Assembly (NCBI RefSeq): GCF_024714495.1
Contig: NZ_JAMZMJ010000006.1
Location: 62,001-126,000, forward strand
Source of the DNA: Marinoscillum pacificum
Lineage (GTDB): Bacteria; Bacteroidota; Bacteroidia; Cytophagales; Cyclobacteriaceae
Length of the DNA: 64,000 nucleotides
Reading direction: 5' to 3'
Positions 26,819 to 35,818 of this stretch are shown piece by piece. Under the pieces are notes generated by a model. The model saw nothing but the letters and a program-made list of their open reading frames with translations. It was not told where the DNA came from and ran no database searches. Made by a program: the position numbers and the translations under genes. How positions within the stretch are numbered: position 1 is the stretch's first letter; each line of letters starts with the position of its first letter.

Positions 26819-27178
26819 ATGGAAGTAATGATCGTATTCCTGGTATTTTTCGCAATGGTCTTCGGAATTGCCTATGTATTTTTTACTACAAGAAACAAAG
26901 AACGCCTCCTCATGATTGAGAAAGGTGCAGATGCCAGCCTTTTCGAGCGCAAATCAACGCCATTCTCTATCGCCAAGTTCATCTTGAATATTGCTTTGTT
27001 GTTTATGGGCATTGGCCTGGGCATATTCCTTGGTTGGACTATTGGAGATGCTTTAGGTGCTAGACATAATCAACATATTGAAGTCTATGTTATGTCAAGT
27101 GTCTTCATTTTTGGTGGACTTGGATTGGTAACCGGGTTTTTCATTACCAGAAAAATCGAGAGAGCAGATACCAAATAA
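26819..27178 (+). CDS. Small DUF6249-like membrane protein
   Basis: 119 residues with three hydrophobic segments (about 3-22, 53-75, 88-108) and the motif 'RNKERLLMIEKGADASLF' between the first two, typical of a small Bacteroidota membrane family now called DUF6249. Function unknown. It faces the ECF sigma gene across a 117-bp region with paired ECF-type promoters and is therefore a likely member of that sigma factor's regulon. Confidence 0.78.
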   Translation: MEVMIVFLVFFAMVFGIAYVFFTTRNKERLLMIEKGADASLFERKSTPFSIAKFILNIALLFMGIGLGIFLGWTIGDALGARHNQHIEVYVMSSVFIFGGLGLVTGFFITRKIERADTK

Positions 27179-27201
27179 ACTTAAGATAAAGTCTTTCGGT
27201 C

Positions 27202-27232
27202 AAGCCTCGGACATGATTGTCTGGGGCTTTTT
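27202..27232 (+). terminator. Rho-independent terminator after the DUF6249-like gene
   Basis: Arms 27202-27212 and 27219-27229 (11 bp with two G-U pairs), a 6-nt loop and a run of Ts. Confidence 0.85.
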
Positions 27233-27427
27233 AATTTATACTCAGCACAATCGTCATTCCCTGAATTTCCTTATAGGATTCCGTTTCATTGACTAATTCT
27301 ATGAAATTCTAAGGGAATCTATTTTGATCATTTGTACAGTTGAGACTTATATGTAGGCAATATTCGACTTAAGAATAATTTACTTGTAAATTCGAAAAAA
27401 CTCGCAGATAAATAATGTCCATTATTA

Positions 27428-28039
27428 ATGATCCGATTATTAAAATTTAAAACTATTGTACTCTGTATAATAATAGCCTCCATAAATATTGGTTGCAAGG
27501 AGAACAAGGTTGTTCCTGATATTCCGGTGGGTACTATGGAAATGGAGCTGCTTGGAATCAATGGCTCTGGCAATGTCGACAAGTTTCATGGCACTGATAC
27601 TGAGCATACTTACTTTAGTATTAGATCAGGTGGTATTTCGGATTCGATTGTTATCAGTTTTAGATTTTACTTTGAATTCGCAACCAATACAAGTCAAAAT
27701 CTATATTTGGAAATTTGGGCTGAAACTATCGTCGGGCAAGATTATCTTAATGATGATGGTGAATTTGAGCCTTCAACCCTCAAGCCTATTATTACAGGAT
27801 CTGAACTTGGAAATAACATAAGTATTATATCTTTTTATTCCGAAGATTGTCAACTATCATCCTTCGAGAATCAACATCAAATCGAGATTGTCGATACCTC
27901 TATCATAGAATTAGATAACAATACTCATGATGCTATCATAACAGGTAAAATTGAAGCTGAATTTGGTCCAAAATGCTCAGATCAGACTGTTGAATTAAAA
28001 AATGGCGTTTTTAAATCTAGAGTCACGCTTTTTTATTGA
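27428..28039 (+). CDS. Hypothetical lipoprotein
   Basis: 203 residues. The N-terminus ('TIVLCIIIASINIGC') is a lipoprotein signal with Cys23 as the lipid site. The rest is rich in strands and acidic residues and contains three further Cys. I do not recognise a family. Base composition is more AT-rich than the neighbours and the flanks are AT-rich too, so it may be a recent or fast-evolving gene. It stands alone, downstream of a terminator and convergent with the DinB-like gene. Confidence 0.65.
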   Translation: MIRLLKFKTIVLCIIIASINIGCKENKVVPDIPVGTMEMELLGINGSGNVDKFHGTDTEHTYFSIRSGGISDSIVISFRFYFEFATNTSQNLYLEIWAETIVGQDYLNDDGEFEPSTLKPIITGSELGNNISIISFYSEDCQLSSFENQHQIEIVDTSIIELDNNTHDAIITGKIEAEFGPKCSDQTVELKNGVFKSRVTLFY

Positions 28040-28137
28040 TTTTCTATCTACCTCAATCGAATAATCTCTTTTATAAATTGAAAGAATAAGTTAACATCTA
28101 CATTTATGGCCATTTTCAAACGAAATCATGAAGAGTG

Positions 28138-28656
28138 TTACTTCAATATCCCCAAATACTGAATCCAAGGACCAACCTCCGATTTGTATTGCTTGGCCAT
28201 CACTCGGGAAATCTGGGCAATATGACCTAAGTCATGTGCCGTCCAGGTGGCTAACATCTGCCTCAAGGTTACTTCACCAAGAGCTGGGTGGGTTCCTACC
28301 TGATTGAGTTTTTGCTCGTCCAATTCAAAAGATTTGAGTTTAGCTATGTTCTCATTTCTTAAAATGGAAAACTCTTCTAACAAACCATCCATTGTTTTGC
28401 CTTTGCTTGCCTCAAATTGCGCTTTCATGTCAAAGGGAGGAAATGGCTCCTTCGAGCCTGAGAGTATGATTTCCGTTCTTGGAATCCAATCAGTTTTTTC
28501 TCCCACAATCAAATGACCCAGTACATCAAAAGGACTCCAGGTTTCTGAACCTTCATTGTTTTGGGTCCAATCATTAGAAACGCCTGTTAATAATGCTGTC
28601 AAAACTGAAGGAGTTCGCTCAAGAATTTCAAGTGATTTTTGAAGATCAAATTGCAT
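28138..28656 (-). CDS. DinB/YfiT-like four-helix protein
   Basis: Start taken at the ATG at 28656 ('MQFDLQKSLEIL', 172 residues). The longer frame to 28806 would run into the start of the divergent M16 gene and has no matching N-terminal helix. The protein has DinB-superfamily features: 'PFDVLGHLIVGEKTDW' with a metal-type His, and 'TWTAHDLGHIAQISRVM' with the paired His near the C-terminus. These proteins are often metal-binding, thiol-dependent or damage-inducible; the function of this one is unknown. Confidence 0.8.
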   Translation of the reverse strand: MQFDLQKSLEILERTPSVLTALLTGVSNDWTQNNEGSETWSPFDVLGHLIVGEKTDWIPRTEIILSGSKEPFPPFDMKAQFEASKGKTMDGLLEEFSILRNENIAKLKSFELDEQKLNQVGTHPALGEVTLRQMLATWTAHDLGHIAQISRVMAKQYKSEVGPWIQYLGILK

Positions 28657-28746
28657 AACCAGCTGATTTTTGATTCGTCCACATAAGTTAGCGTTTATTT
28701 CATGACGAAACAGCTTATCTTTCATACACAATACTTCCAAACTAAA

Positions 28747-31623
28747 ATGATTCGTATTTTCCCGCTGCTGATTACCATTTGCCTGAGTATTCAGGTCTTT
28801 TCTCAAACCAATCCGCTACTTCAAGTAGAATCCTACCAGCTACCTAATGGCCTGACCGTGTTTCTTAATGAAGACACTACAGCCACCAAGGTCTTTGGAG
28901 CAGTGATGGTCAATGCCGGATCGAAAAATGAAGATCCCACGGCCACAGGAATGGCACACTATCTGGAACACATGCTCTTCAAAGGCACTGAGGAAATGGG
29001 CACCTGGAATTATGCTTCAGAAAAACCACATCTCGACTCGGTGAACTTGCTCTACGAACAACTGGCAGTAGCAAAAGATGAATCTGCCAAAGCCAACATT
29101 CAGCAAGCGATTAATGAGCAAGCAGTAAAAGCATCTCAATACGGATTACCCAATGAATTTGACAAACTACTCAAGAGCATAGGAAGTACAGAGGTCAATG
29201 CGTTCACTACGTATGAAATGACCTTTTACCACAACTTCTTCCCGGCACACGAAATCGACAAGTGGCTGGATATTTATGCAGAGCGATTCGAAAACCCGGT
29301 TTTCAGATCATTTCAATCAGAACTGGAAGTGGTCTATGAAGAAAAGAACCGTGCTGAAGACAGTTTTGAGCGACGTGTCTACGAAAAAATGCAGGAGTTG
29401 ATTTTTCCGAACCTCCCTTATGGACAGTGGTCGGTTTTGGGTACAACCGATCACCTGAAAAATCCTTCACTGACCAAAATGTATGATTTTTATGACAAGC
29501 AGTACGTTCCTGGCAACATGGCCTTGATCCTGACAGGAAACTTCGACAAAGAATCTGCTAAACGATCGATAAAAGAAAAATTTGGTGACTGGGAGGCCAA
29601 AGAAGTTCCTGTTACCAGGCTGCCAGAACCCAAGCCAATCGTAGGGGAACAACTTGAAAAAGTAAGAATCACTCCAATCAAAGCTGGTTTTCTTGGATTT
29701 CAAACAGTGCCTTATAATCACCCAGATCGAATCGCCATGGATGTTGCGGAATATTTGCTCTACAATGAAGGCGAAACCGGATACATCAATCAGATAGAAT
29801 TGAACAATGAAATGATCTATGCCGGGTCGTTCAGTTCTATATACAATGATGCGGGCGCTTATGTGATCTTTTTCATTCCTAAAATCCTGATTCAGAGTAT
29901 TGGAAATGCTGAGAAGAAAATTGAAAATGCACTCAATAAACTGCATTCAGGTGAATTTTCAGATGAACTGCTTCAAGCTGCTAAAAATGAGATTAGCCGA
30001 ACCTATCAGGAAAGTTTAGAAAACCTGGAAGAACGAGGGACATTGATTGGCGGCTCTTTTAACGCAGGATTGACGTGGGACTATGTGTTGCAATACCCTT
30101 CCAATATTCAAAACATCACCAAAGAGGATGTCATTCGCGTATCCAATAAATATCTAGGGAAAAATCGGGTGAAAATGGTCTCTCGCACAGGTTTCCCTAA
30201 AAAGGAAAAACTTGACAAGCCTCCTTATAAACCAGTTACCGCTGAGCAAGAGAAGGAATCGGCATATGCGAAAGAATTTGAAAAGATTGAAGCGAAAGAA
30301 TTCGAGCCTCAGTTCCTGGACTTGGCCAACGATGTGGATCGAGTAGAACTCCCTGGTGGTCATTCTATCATGACTTCCAAAAATCCATTCAACAACATTT
30401 TTAATTTGGAAATCAAATTCAGAACAGGCACCATTGATAACCCCAAACTGGATTATGTAGCAGGAATAGGGACGCTTTCCGGTGCTGGGACTTACTCAAT
30501 GAGTGAATTAAAAAATGCGTATGCAGCTCTAGGAAGTACTTATGATGTGTATGGAAGCCTCAATTACTTTGTGGTGACGCTAGAAGGCCCAGAGGATAAA
30601 CTGGACGAAACCCTGAAGCTAACTAACCTGCTGCTGACCGACATCAAGCCGAATGAAAACACCATGAAAGTGCTGTACAATGGTGAAAAGACCGAACGAA
30701 AGCTTGAAAAACGAACGCCTCAGTCCATGAGCATTGCCCTGGTAAATTACGCCAGCTATGGTGACCAATCCTTTTACTTACAGCGACTCAAGAGTAAAGA
30801 AATCAAAGCGTTAGAAGCGGAAGACCTGCAAAAAGACTTTTTGACCGTCATTAAAAACTATCAGGCAGAAATCGTTTATACAGGCAAAAAATCAGCGCAA
30901 GAACTCTCAGAGTTAGTCGCTGACAATTTAGACTTATCAGCTTCTGGCAAAGCAACCGAACTACGAGTGAGGCCTATGCAGCCCGTTAGCAAGCCTCAAA
31001 TTTTGTTTGTGAATAACAAAAAAGCCGTTCAAAGTCAGGTGTATTTCTACATGCCAGGAGAACCAATAGCAAAAGATGAGTATCCATATGTACAAGCCTT
31101 CAACCAATACTTCGGTGGTGGATTCTCAGGTTTAATTCTTCAGGAAATTAGAGAATATCGATCTCTGGCGTATTCTGCGGCGGGTTGGTATCAGCCAGCA
31201 CCAATCACAGATGCTGATAGTCGACTCATTACCTACATTGGTTGTCAGGCGGATAAAACCACAGACGCCATTACAGTGATGAAAGGTTTGATAGAAGACA
31301 TGCCTCAAAAACCTGAGCGAATGGCCGCATTGCGCAAAAACCTCCAACTGGAAACGGTAACCGAATATCCAGACTTTAGAAGTATTCCAGATCGAGTAAT
31401 TGCACTGGAGCGACGTGGCTTTGACGATGATCCTAATAGGACAGCATATGAAACCTATCCAGAATTGACAATGGAAGATATTTATGAGTTCTATGCACAG
31501 CGAATTAAAGGCAAACCATACACCATCACCGTTCTTGGAGATGGAAGAAGAATAAACATGGACGAGCTGAAAAAGCTTGGTGAGGTGGTAGAACTCAAGT
31601 ACGACGACTTTATCAATAAATAA
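28747..31623 (+). CDS. M16-family zinc protease, exported
   Basis: 958 residues from the ATG at 28747, which places a signal peptide (ending 'IQVFSQ') first; the ATG at 28702 adds 15 residues with no clear role. The inverted zinc motif HYLEH is at residues 71-75 ('MAHYLEHMLFKGT'), and the distal Glu lies in 'EVVYEEKNRAED'. The length fits a two-half M16 protease fused in one chain: active N-half, inactive C-half containing 'YFGGGFSGLILQEIREYRSLAYS', split here by function, and a closing barrel. It probably degrades peptides in the periplasm. The next gene follows after 2 bases, so the two are cotranscribed. Confidence 0.92.
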   Translation: MIRIFPLLITICLSIQVFSQTNPLLQVESYQLPNGLTVFLNEDTTATKVFGAVMVNAGSKNEDPTATGMAHYLEHMLFKGTEEMGTWNYASEKPHLDSVNLLYEQLAVAKDESAKANIQQAINEQAVKASQYGLPNEFDKLLKSIGSTEVNAFTTYEMTFYHNFFPAHEIDKWLDIYAERFENPVFRSFQSELEVVYEEKNRAEDSFERRVYEKMQELIFPNLPYGQWSVLGTTDHLKNPSLTKMYDFYDKQYVPGNMALILTGNFDKESAKRSIKEKFGDWEAKEVPVTRLPEPKPIVGEQLEKVRITPIKAGFLGFQTVPYNHPDRIAMDVAEYLLYNEGETGYINQIELNNEMIYAGSFSSIYNDAGAYVIFFIPKILIQSIGNAEKKIENALNKLHSGEFSDELLQAAKNEISRTYQESLENLEERGTLIGGSFNAGLTWDYVLQYPSNIQNITKEDVIRVSNKYLGKNRVKMVSRTGFPKKEKLDKPPYKPVTAEQEKESAYAKEFEKIEAKEFEPQFLDLANDVDRVELPGGHSIMTSKNPFNNIFNLEIKFRTGTIDNPKLDYVAGIGTLSGAGTYSMSELKNAYAALGSTYDVYGSLNYFVVTLEGPEDKLDETLKLTNLLLTDIKPNENTMKVLYNGEKTERKLEKRTPQSMSIALVNYASYGDQSFYLQRLKSKEIKALEAEDLQKDFLTVIKNYQAEIVYTGKKSAQELSELVADNLDLSASGKATELRVRPMQPVSKPQILFVNNKKAVQSQVYFYMPGEPIAKDEYPYVQAFNQYFGGGFSGLILQEIREYRSLAYSAAGWYQPAPITDADSRLITYIGCQADKTTDAITVMKGLIEDMPQKPERMAALRKNLQLETVTEYPDFRSIPDRVIALERRGFDDDPNRTAYETYPELTMEDIYEFYAQRIKGKPYTITVLGDGRRINMDELKKLGEVVELKYDDFINK

Positions 31624-31625
31624 CC

Positions 31626-32672
31626 ATGAAAAAGTTCTTTATCGGTTTTGGGCTTGTATTGTTGCTACTGGCCATTTTTGTTCTGAACACCTTCTATTCC
31701 ACAGGCTTTTTTCGAGAGGTACTTACGAGAATAGATGGTCAAACTTCTAGTTATGCCATTTATGGAGCCGAAGATCTGGCTATCTCACGAGAGGATTCAT
31801 TCTTAATCATTAGCAGTGATGATCGCGCAGCAAGGTTCCATGGTAGAAAACGAAAAGGTGCTTTGTACAAACTGGATTTGACTGACCCAAAAGCTAAACC
31901 AGTCAAACTTACAGCAAACCTTGATTTTACTTTCTTGCCTCATGGAATTTCGATGTTGAAAACAGACTCATCATCCTACAAAATCTGGGCTATCAATCAT
32001 ACTCATGAATATCATAGCATTGAGGTGTTTAAGCTTTCAGGAGATTCGCTTTTCCATTTGGAAACTATCAAAGACGATGCCCTGATCAGTCCAAATGATT
32101 TGGTAGCCATAGATGAAAACCGATTTTACATTACCAATGATCATCAATATCGAACTGGAATTAAACGAATGGCAGAAGACTATCTTGGTTTAGCACTATC
32201 CGACGTGCTGTTTTATGACGGAGATACCTTTACGCAAGTAGCTGATGGCATAGCCTATGCAAATGGCATCAATTACCACTCAAAAATGAATAGGCTATTT
32301 GTCGCATCGCCGAGAGGGTTTCTAGTCAAAGTTTTCGAACCAGACGTTAATTCAGGGAAATTGGACTTAATTGAAGATATCGATACTGGTACAGGAGTAG
32401 ATAATATTGAGTTTGATACACAAGGAAGACTATGGATTGGTTCGCATCCAAATTTGATGCATTTTACAAGCTATGCGATGGGCAAAGCAGATACGTCCCC
32501 TTCGGAAGTGATTATCATTGATTATCAAAGTAAGTCTAGCTACTCGATTGAATCGGTATTTGAAGATACTGGTGAAAACATTTCCGCAAGTACTGTTGCC
32601 ATCCCGTTCAATGGAAAAGTCTACATCGGTAATGTAATGGATGACAAATTGCTTGTCTGGGAATCTAACTAA
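31626..32672 (+). CDS. Paraoxonase/SMP-30-like beta-propeller protein
   Basis: 348 residues with an N-terminal membrane anchor or uncleaved signal (about 5-24). The pattern 'GAEDLAISRE', 'FLPHGISM', 'SPNDLVAIDENRFYITNDH', 'YANGINYH' and 'GVDNIEFD' matches the arylesterase/paraoxonase branch of six-bladed propellers, in which Asn/Asp residues such as those in 'SPND' and 'TNDH' bind calcium. It could be a lactonase or arylesterase; the substrate is unknown. It starts 2 bases after the M16 protease stop. Confidence 0.83.
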   Translation: MKKFFIGFGLVLLLLAIFVLNTFYSTGFFREVLTRIDGQTSSYAIYGAEDLAISREDSFLIISSDDRAARFHGRKRKGALYKLDLTDPKAKPVKLTANLDFTFLPHGISMLKTDSSSYKIWAINHTHEYHSIEVFKLSGDSLFHLETIKDDALISPNDLVAIDENRFYITNDHQYRTGIKRMAEDYLGLALSDVLFYDGDTFTQVADGIAYANGINYHSKMNRLFVASPRGFLVKVFEPDVNSGKLDLIEDIDTGTGVDNIEFDTQGRLWIGSHPNLMHFTSYAMGKADTSPSEVIIIDYQSKSSYSIESVFEDTGENISASTVAIPFNGKVYIGNVMDDKLLVWESN

Positions 32673-32673
32673 A

Positions 32674-32699
32674 AAACCACGACCAAAAAGCCGTGGTTT
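32674..32699. terminator. Bidirectional terminator between convergent genes
   Basis: An 8-bp stem AAACCACG (32674-32681) / CGTGGTTT (32692-32699) lies 27 bases from the end of the minus-strand DUF4097 gene. The plus-strand A-run before it (six As) becomes a T-run on the minus strand, so it is stronger for the minus-strand operon. Confidence 0.7.
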
Positions 32700-32726
32700 C
32701 AGATCAAAGGATCCATGCGATTGGTA

Positions 32727-33371
32727 TTATCCTTTTCTCAAATAAATATTTCCGCTGATCGTCTCCAGTTCCATTGGGATACCGCCATTGTTGACTTGAC
32801 CTTTCACATTCATACCCACTATTTGATGTAAACCATCCTTGCCGTCAGGATAAGTAATGTTGAGATCTGAGTAGACTTCTCCGGAAATTGTTTTGGCTTT
32901 GAAATCTATACCCAATGAACCGACCATAATGTCAATATCCCCTGAGATGGTTTTAAGCTTCATGTCTTTGGGGTATTTATTCAATAGAAAATCCCCACTG
33001 ATGGTATAAGCATCCACTTTCATGTTTTTGGGCATTTTGACTGTGTAAAACAGGTCGGTATTGAACGAGCAGTTGGTTCCTGTTCGCTCTATTTTGTCCC
33101 ACATGTCTTTATCCATGGCTATGGTGATTGATCTAGAGGACACTTCTTTTTCCAAAGTAAAGATGTGATCGTATTCTCCATCGTTTATGGACACGCTTAC
33201 TTCTACATACACTTCGTTTTTATCCCAGGTTTCGATTTTGATCTCATCAGCAAAGTCAAATTTCAATTCCAGCATGTCCTGGCCATTTACAGGAGCGGTT
33301 TCGGTTACTTTGGTTTGGGCATAGCTCACCCAGGTTGCTGCGCAAAGCAGCATCGTCAATAGATTTTTCAT
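32727..33371 (-). CDS. DUF4097-type exported protein (second of pair)
   Basis: 214 residues with a signal peptide ending near 'VSYAQ'. The C-terminal half has repeated 'TISGD' or 'TISGE' steps ('AYTISGDFLL', 'KTISGDIDI', 'KTISGEVYSDL', 'ETISGNIYLRKG'), the ladder of strands typical of DUF4097 putative adhesin domains. Probably periplasmic or surface-exposed. It is the last gene of a minus-strand run that starts with an ECF sigma factor, and is a shorter paralogue of the gene before it. Confidence 0.83.
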   Translation of the reverse strand: MKNLLTMLLCAATWVSYAQTKVTETAPVNGQDMLELKFDFADEIKIETWDKNEVYVEVSVSINDGEYDHIFTLEKEVSSRSITIAMDKDMWDKIERTGTNCSFNTDLFYTVKMPKNMKVDAYTISGDFLLNKYPKDMKLKTISGDIDIMVGSLGIDFKAKTISGEVYSDLNITYPDGKDGLHQIVGMNVKGQVNNGGIPMELETISGNIYLRKG

Positions 33372-33455
33372 GATGTTTACAGTTTAAATGGGGCTGTTGA
33401 AAAAAGTGTCATTTCGATTTTGGAGAAATCGTTGAGTCAGCACTTTGTGAATTTC

Positions 33456-34289
33456 TTATTTGTCTTTTCGGATGTATACGTCGCCACTGATGCTTTTGAG
33501 GAGAATATTAACTCCACCGCCATTCAAAGTAGCATCCACAGACATTCCGCCAGCCATTCTACGCATGCCTTCTTCATTTTTCACATCAAAATTGACATCC
33601 GTATATACTTCCCCAGAAATGGTGCTTAGTTTGAATGCCCCTTTTGTGGATGTAGGAAGGGTCACATCTATGTCTCCACTGGTAGAAGTAATGGAGGTTG
33701 GAGTAGTCTGACTAATTCCTGTGAAAATCACCGTGATGTCACCGCTTAAGGTATTGGCAACAACCGGACCTTTCACATTTCTCAAGATGACATCTCCATT
33801 TTGTGTCTTCACATCGATTTCGTTGGTTAATCCACTTACCACAAAATCACCAGCCTGCCATGAATTCAAGTCCGCTTTGACCTTCATGTTTTGAGGTACT
33901 TTTAGCAGGTAATGACCATCTGCTTTTCTACTAGCTGCACTCACTTTGATCACATTGCCTTTCTGAGTTACACTCAGACCTATATCGGTATTGTCACTTC
34001 CAGTTGCTGATAGAGGCTTTAAGCCTTGAGCTTTTTCCGGTACTCCCTCATAGTTTTTGGTAGAAATCACCAATTCTGGTGTATTTACTGCGGCAATTGT
34101 AATATCTCCGTAGAAGTTTTCAATACTCAGAGTGATGTCTGATGCATTGCCTTTTGGTGTCAACTTAAAAGTTTTCTCCACACCACCTTGTCGTCCGTAA
34201 CCTACTGCCTTAACATCAAGGTCAATATCCTGGGCAAAAGACAAATTGACCAGCAGTGCAGTTATCGTTAAAAGAATAATTCGTTTCAT
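33456..34289 (-). CDS. DUF4097-type exported protein (first of pair)
   Basis: 277 residues from the ATG at 34289, which starts a signal peptide ending near 'LSFAQ'; the frame is open to 34373 but the extra 28 residues are basic and would bury the signal. Strand ladder motifs 'KTQNGDVILRN', 'NTLSGDITVIF', 'TSTSGDIDVTL', 'STISGEVYTDV' and a final 'KSISGDVYIRKDK' place it in DUF4097. The end is nearly the same as the end of the next gene ('SGNIYLRKG'), supporting a duplication. It is separated from the anti-sigma gene by the inverted-repeat cluster at 34366-34512. Confidence 0.83.
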   Translation of the reverse strand: MKRIILLTITALLVNLSFAQDIDLDVKAVGYGRQGGVEKTFKLTPKGNASDITLSIENFYGDITIAAVNTPELVISTKNYEGVPEKAQGLKPLSATGSDNTDIGLSVTQKGNVIKVSAASRKADGHYLLKVPQNMKVKADLNSWQAGDFVVSGLTNEIDVKTQNGDVILRNVKGPVVANTLSGDITVIFTGISQTTPTSITSTSGDIDVTLPTSTKGAFKLSTISGEVYTDVNFDVKNEEGMRRMAGGMSVDATLNGGGVNILLKSISGDVYIRKDK

Positions 34290-34365
34290 TGTTTTGAATG
34301 TTTTGTAAGAGTTTTTGAAAATTGATTTATTCAAATTGGCCTTCTTGAATCTTGATTTACCCGGC

Positions 34366-34512
34366 TTATTCAAGAGAATAATTAGTTTATATCTTTAAAA
34401 CTCTCTTGAATAATGACGAAATAATTCTAAAGAATTATTTGTCAGGGTAACCCTGATATTCGCCTTCTGCGAATCGTCAGCCCTTTGGGCAAATTATGCT
34501 TTAGCATAATTT
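34366..34512. repeat. Cluster of six perfect inverted repeats
   Basis: Within 147 bases between the anti-sigma gene and the first DUF4097 gene: a 12-bp repeat with a 24-nt loop (34366-34377 / 34402-34413), then five back-to-back hairpins: AAATAATTC/GAATTATTT (34419-34440), TCAGGGT/ACCCTGA (34442-34456), ATTCGC/GCGAAT (34458-34474), GCCC/GGGC (34480-34490) and AAATTATGCT/AGCATAATTT (34491-34512). All arms pair perfectly, and almost no base of the last 94 is outside a hairpin. Function unknown; it could act in the mRNA (stability, attenuation) or be an inserted element. Confidence 0.75.
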
Positions 34513-34515
34513 GGG

Positions 34516-35268
34516 TTATGCAATGATGTCCAAAGCGATTTTTGCTTGCTTTTTCACATCGGTGTTAATGGAATCTTGTTCCAATAGTTTCTTCAGTGGC
34601 TTGATGGCGTGCTTTTCCTGCGCTTCCATCAGGATACTGATTAATGAGATTTGAATCAATGGATCAGTCTGCTGTTCCAGGGATTCTGCCATGCGCATTG
34701 CTACATCTTGCTGATCCATAAATCGAACCAAAGCTTGTGCAGCGGCATAGCGCACATTCGGACTTTCGTCGGTATTCAATGTCGTAAAAAGAGAGTTGAG
34801 AAGCTTTTCGCTATAAGCTGGTTTTTCAGCCTCAATCATGTTCACCACCTGTAGTCTTTCACTTGCCGAAGATGGTTGCAGCGTATTCATCATCGAAACT
34901 TCCTTCAACACATCCACTTGAGATTGCAAAGCGATGATTTCATCCGAACGATCATCAGTGGTCAACTTGCCTGCATAGAATCCTACTATTAACAGTGCTA
35001 CTGCAGCAGCAATCTGCCAGATTTGGAAGCCTCCTCTGGATCTCTCTTTTGAAATTTCTTTGGCTACTGCCTGAGCAATATCCAGCTGAACCATGTCAGG
35101 AACCTTCTTCTCTCCAATGGAATCCATGGTGGAAATGACCTCCTCAAATTCATGCTGAAGCTTTTGACAGCTTTCGCAATCCGCTAAATGTTCTTTCAGT
35201 TCACTTGAAAGTGCCCCTGTTTCCAGGAATTCGATAATTTCTTCTTCTGTTATATGTCTCATCTCCAT
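34516..35268 (-). CDS. Anti-sigma factor with zinc-finger head and HEAT-like tail
   Basis: 250 residues. The N-terminus has the anti-sigma zinc motif HxxxCxxC in 'KEHLADCESCQ'. One membrane segment is at about 84-102 ('IWQIAAAVALLIVGFYAG'). The C-terminal periplasmic part (about 130-250) contains HEAT-like helices ('ESPNVRYAAAQALVRFM', 'DPLIQISLISILMEAQEKHA', 'TDVKKQAKIALDI'). The head should hold the cognate ECF factor at the membrane, and the HEAT-like part is a plausible sensor or protein-binding surface. It starts one base after the sigma gene's stop, which implies coupled translation. Confidence 0.86.
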   Translation of the reverse strand: MEMRHITEEEIIEFLETGALSSELKEHLADCESCQKLQHEFEEVISTMDSIGEKKVPDMVQLDIAQAVAKEISKERSRGGFQIWQIAAAVALLIVGFYAGKLTTDDRSDEIIALQSQVDVLKEVSMMNTLQPSSASERLQVVNMIEAEKPAYSEKLLNSLFTTLNTDESPNVRYAAAQALVRFMDQQDVAMRMAESLEQQTDPLIQISLISILMEAQEKHAIKPLKKLLEQDSINTDVKKQAKIALDIIA

Positions 35269-35269
35269 A

Positions 35270-35818
35270 TCAGTTAAGATGATTTTCTAATTCAAAATAG
35301 ATGTCTTTCAGCTGCTTGATAGTGCGGTGAACCTGCACTTTTATCGCACTGACTGACATGTCCTTTAATTCGGCGATCTGCTCATATTTCATTCCTTGAA
35401 ATTTGCTCAGAACGAGGAGCTCACGTTTGTCTTCCGGCAGTTGACTCATAGCTCGCATCAGCGTTTGCTCACGCTCCAGCTGCAGTTCGTCTTTGTCATC
35501 TTCCTGATCTGGAAGTATATCTGCCGTAGTAAACCGATCTTTATAGACTTTGATTTTCTTGAAATGGTCCTTCACTTGATTGCGAGCAATCTGAAACAAC
35601 CAGGTCTCAAAACTGCTGCCCTGCTTGTAGGAGTTTCTATATTTCAACACACGTATGAAAGTCGTTTGCGTCAGGTCGGCGCTATCGTCTCCATCTAGTG
35701 TTGACTTTAGAAAGTAATTGTACACCCGCTGCTGATAGCGACTGACCAGTCCATTAAGTGCATCTAGCTGCCCTCGCTGCACCGTCATCATCAACAGTTC
35801 ATCACTTGCTTCACTCAA
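35270..35818 (-). CDS. ECF RNA polymerase sigma factor (second locus)
   Basis: 182 residues. Region 2 has 'DSADLTQTTFIRVLKY' and 'SSFETWLFQIARNQVKDHFKK'; region 4 has 'LPEDKRELLVLSKFQ', 'MKYEQIAELKDMSVSAIKVQ' in two adjoining pieces, and 'VHRTIKQLKDIY'. It heads a run of sigma, anti-sigma and two DUF4097 genes on the minus strand, an arrangement seen in other Bacteroidota. The likely output is envelope-related, by association with the DUF4097 proteins. Confidence 0.92.
   Translation of the reverse strand: MSEASDELLMMTVQRGQLDALNGLVSRYQQRVYNYFLKSTLDGDDSADLTQTTFIRVLKYRNSYKQGSSFETWLFQIARNQVKDHFKKIKVYKDRFTTADILPDQEDDKDELQLEREQTLMRAMSQLPEDKRELLVLSKFQGMKYEQIAELKDMSVSAIKVQVHRTIKQLKDIYFELENHLN

Noticed and set aside
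28657-28806. N-terminal extension of the DinB-like gene to 28806
   Set aside because: The extra 50 residues would overlap the start of the divergent M16 gene and have no DinB-type helix; the ATG at 28656 fits the family start.
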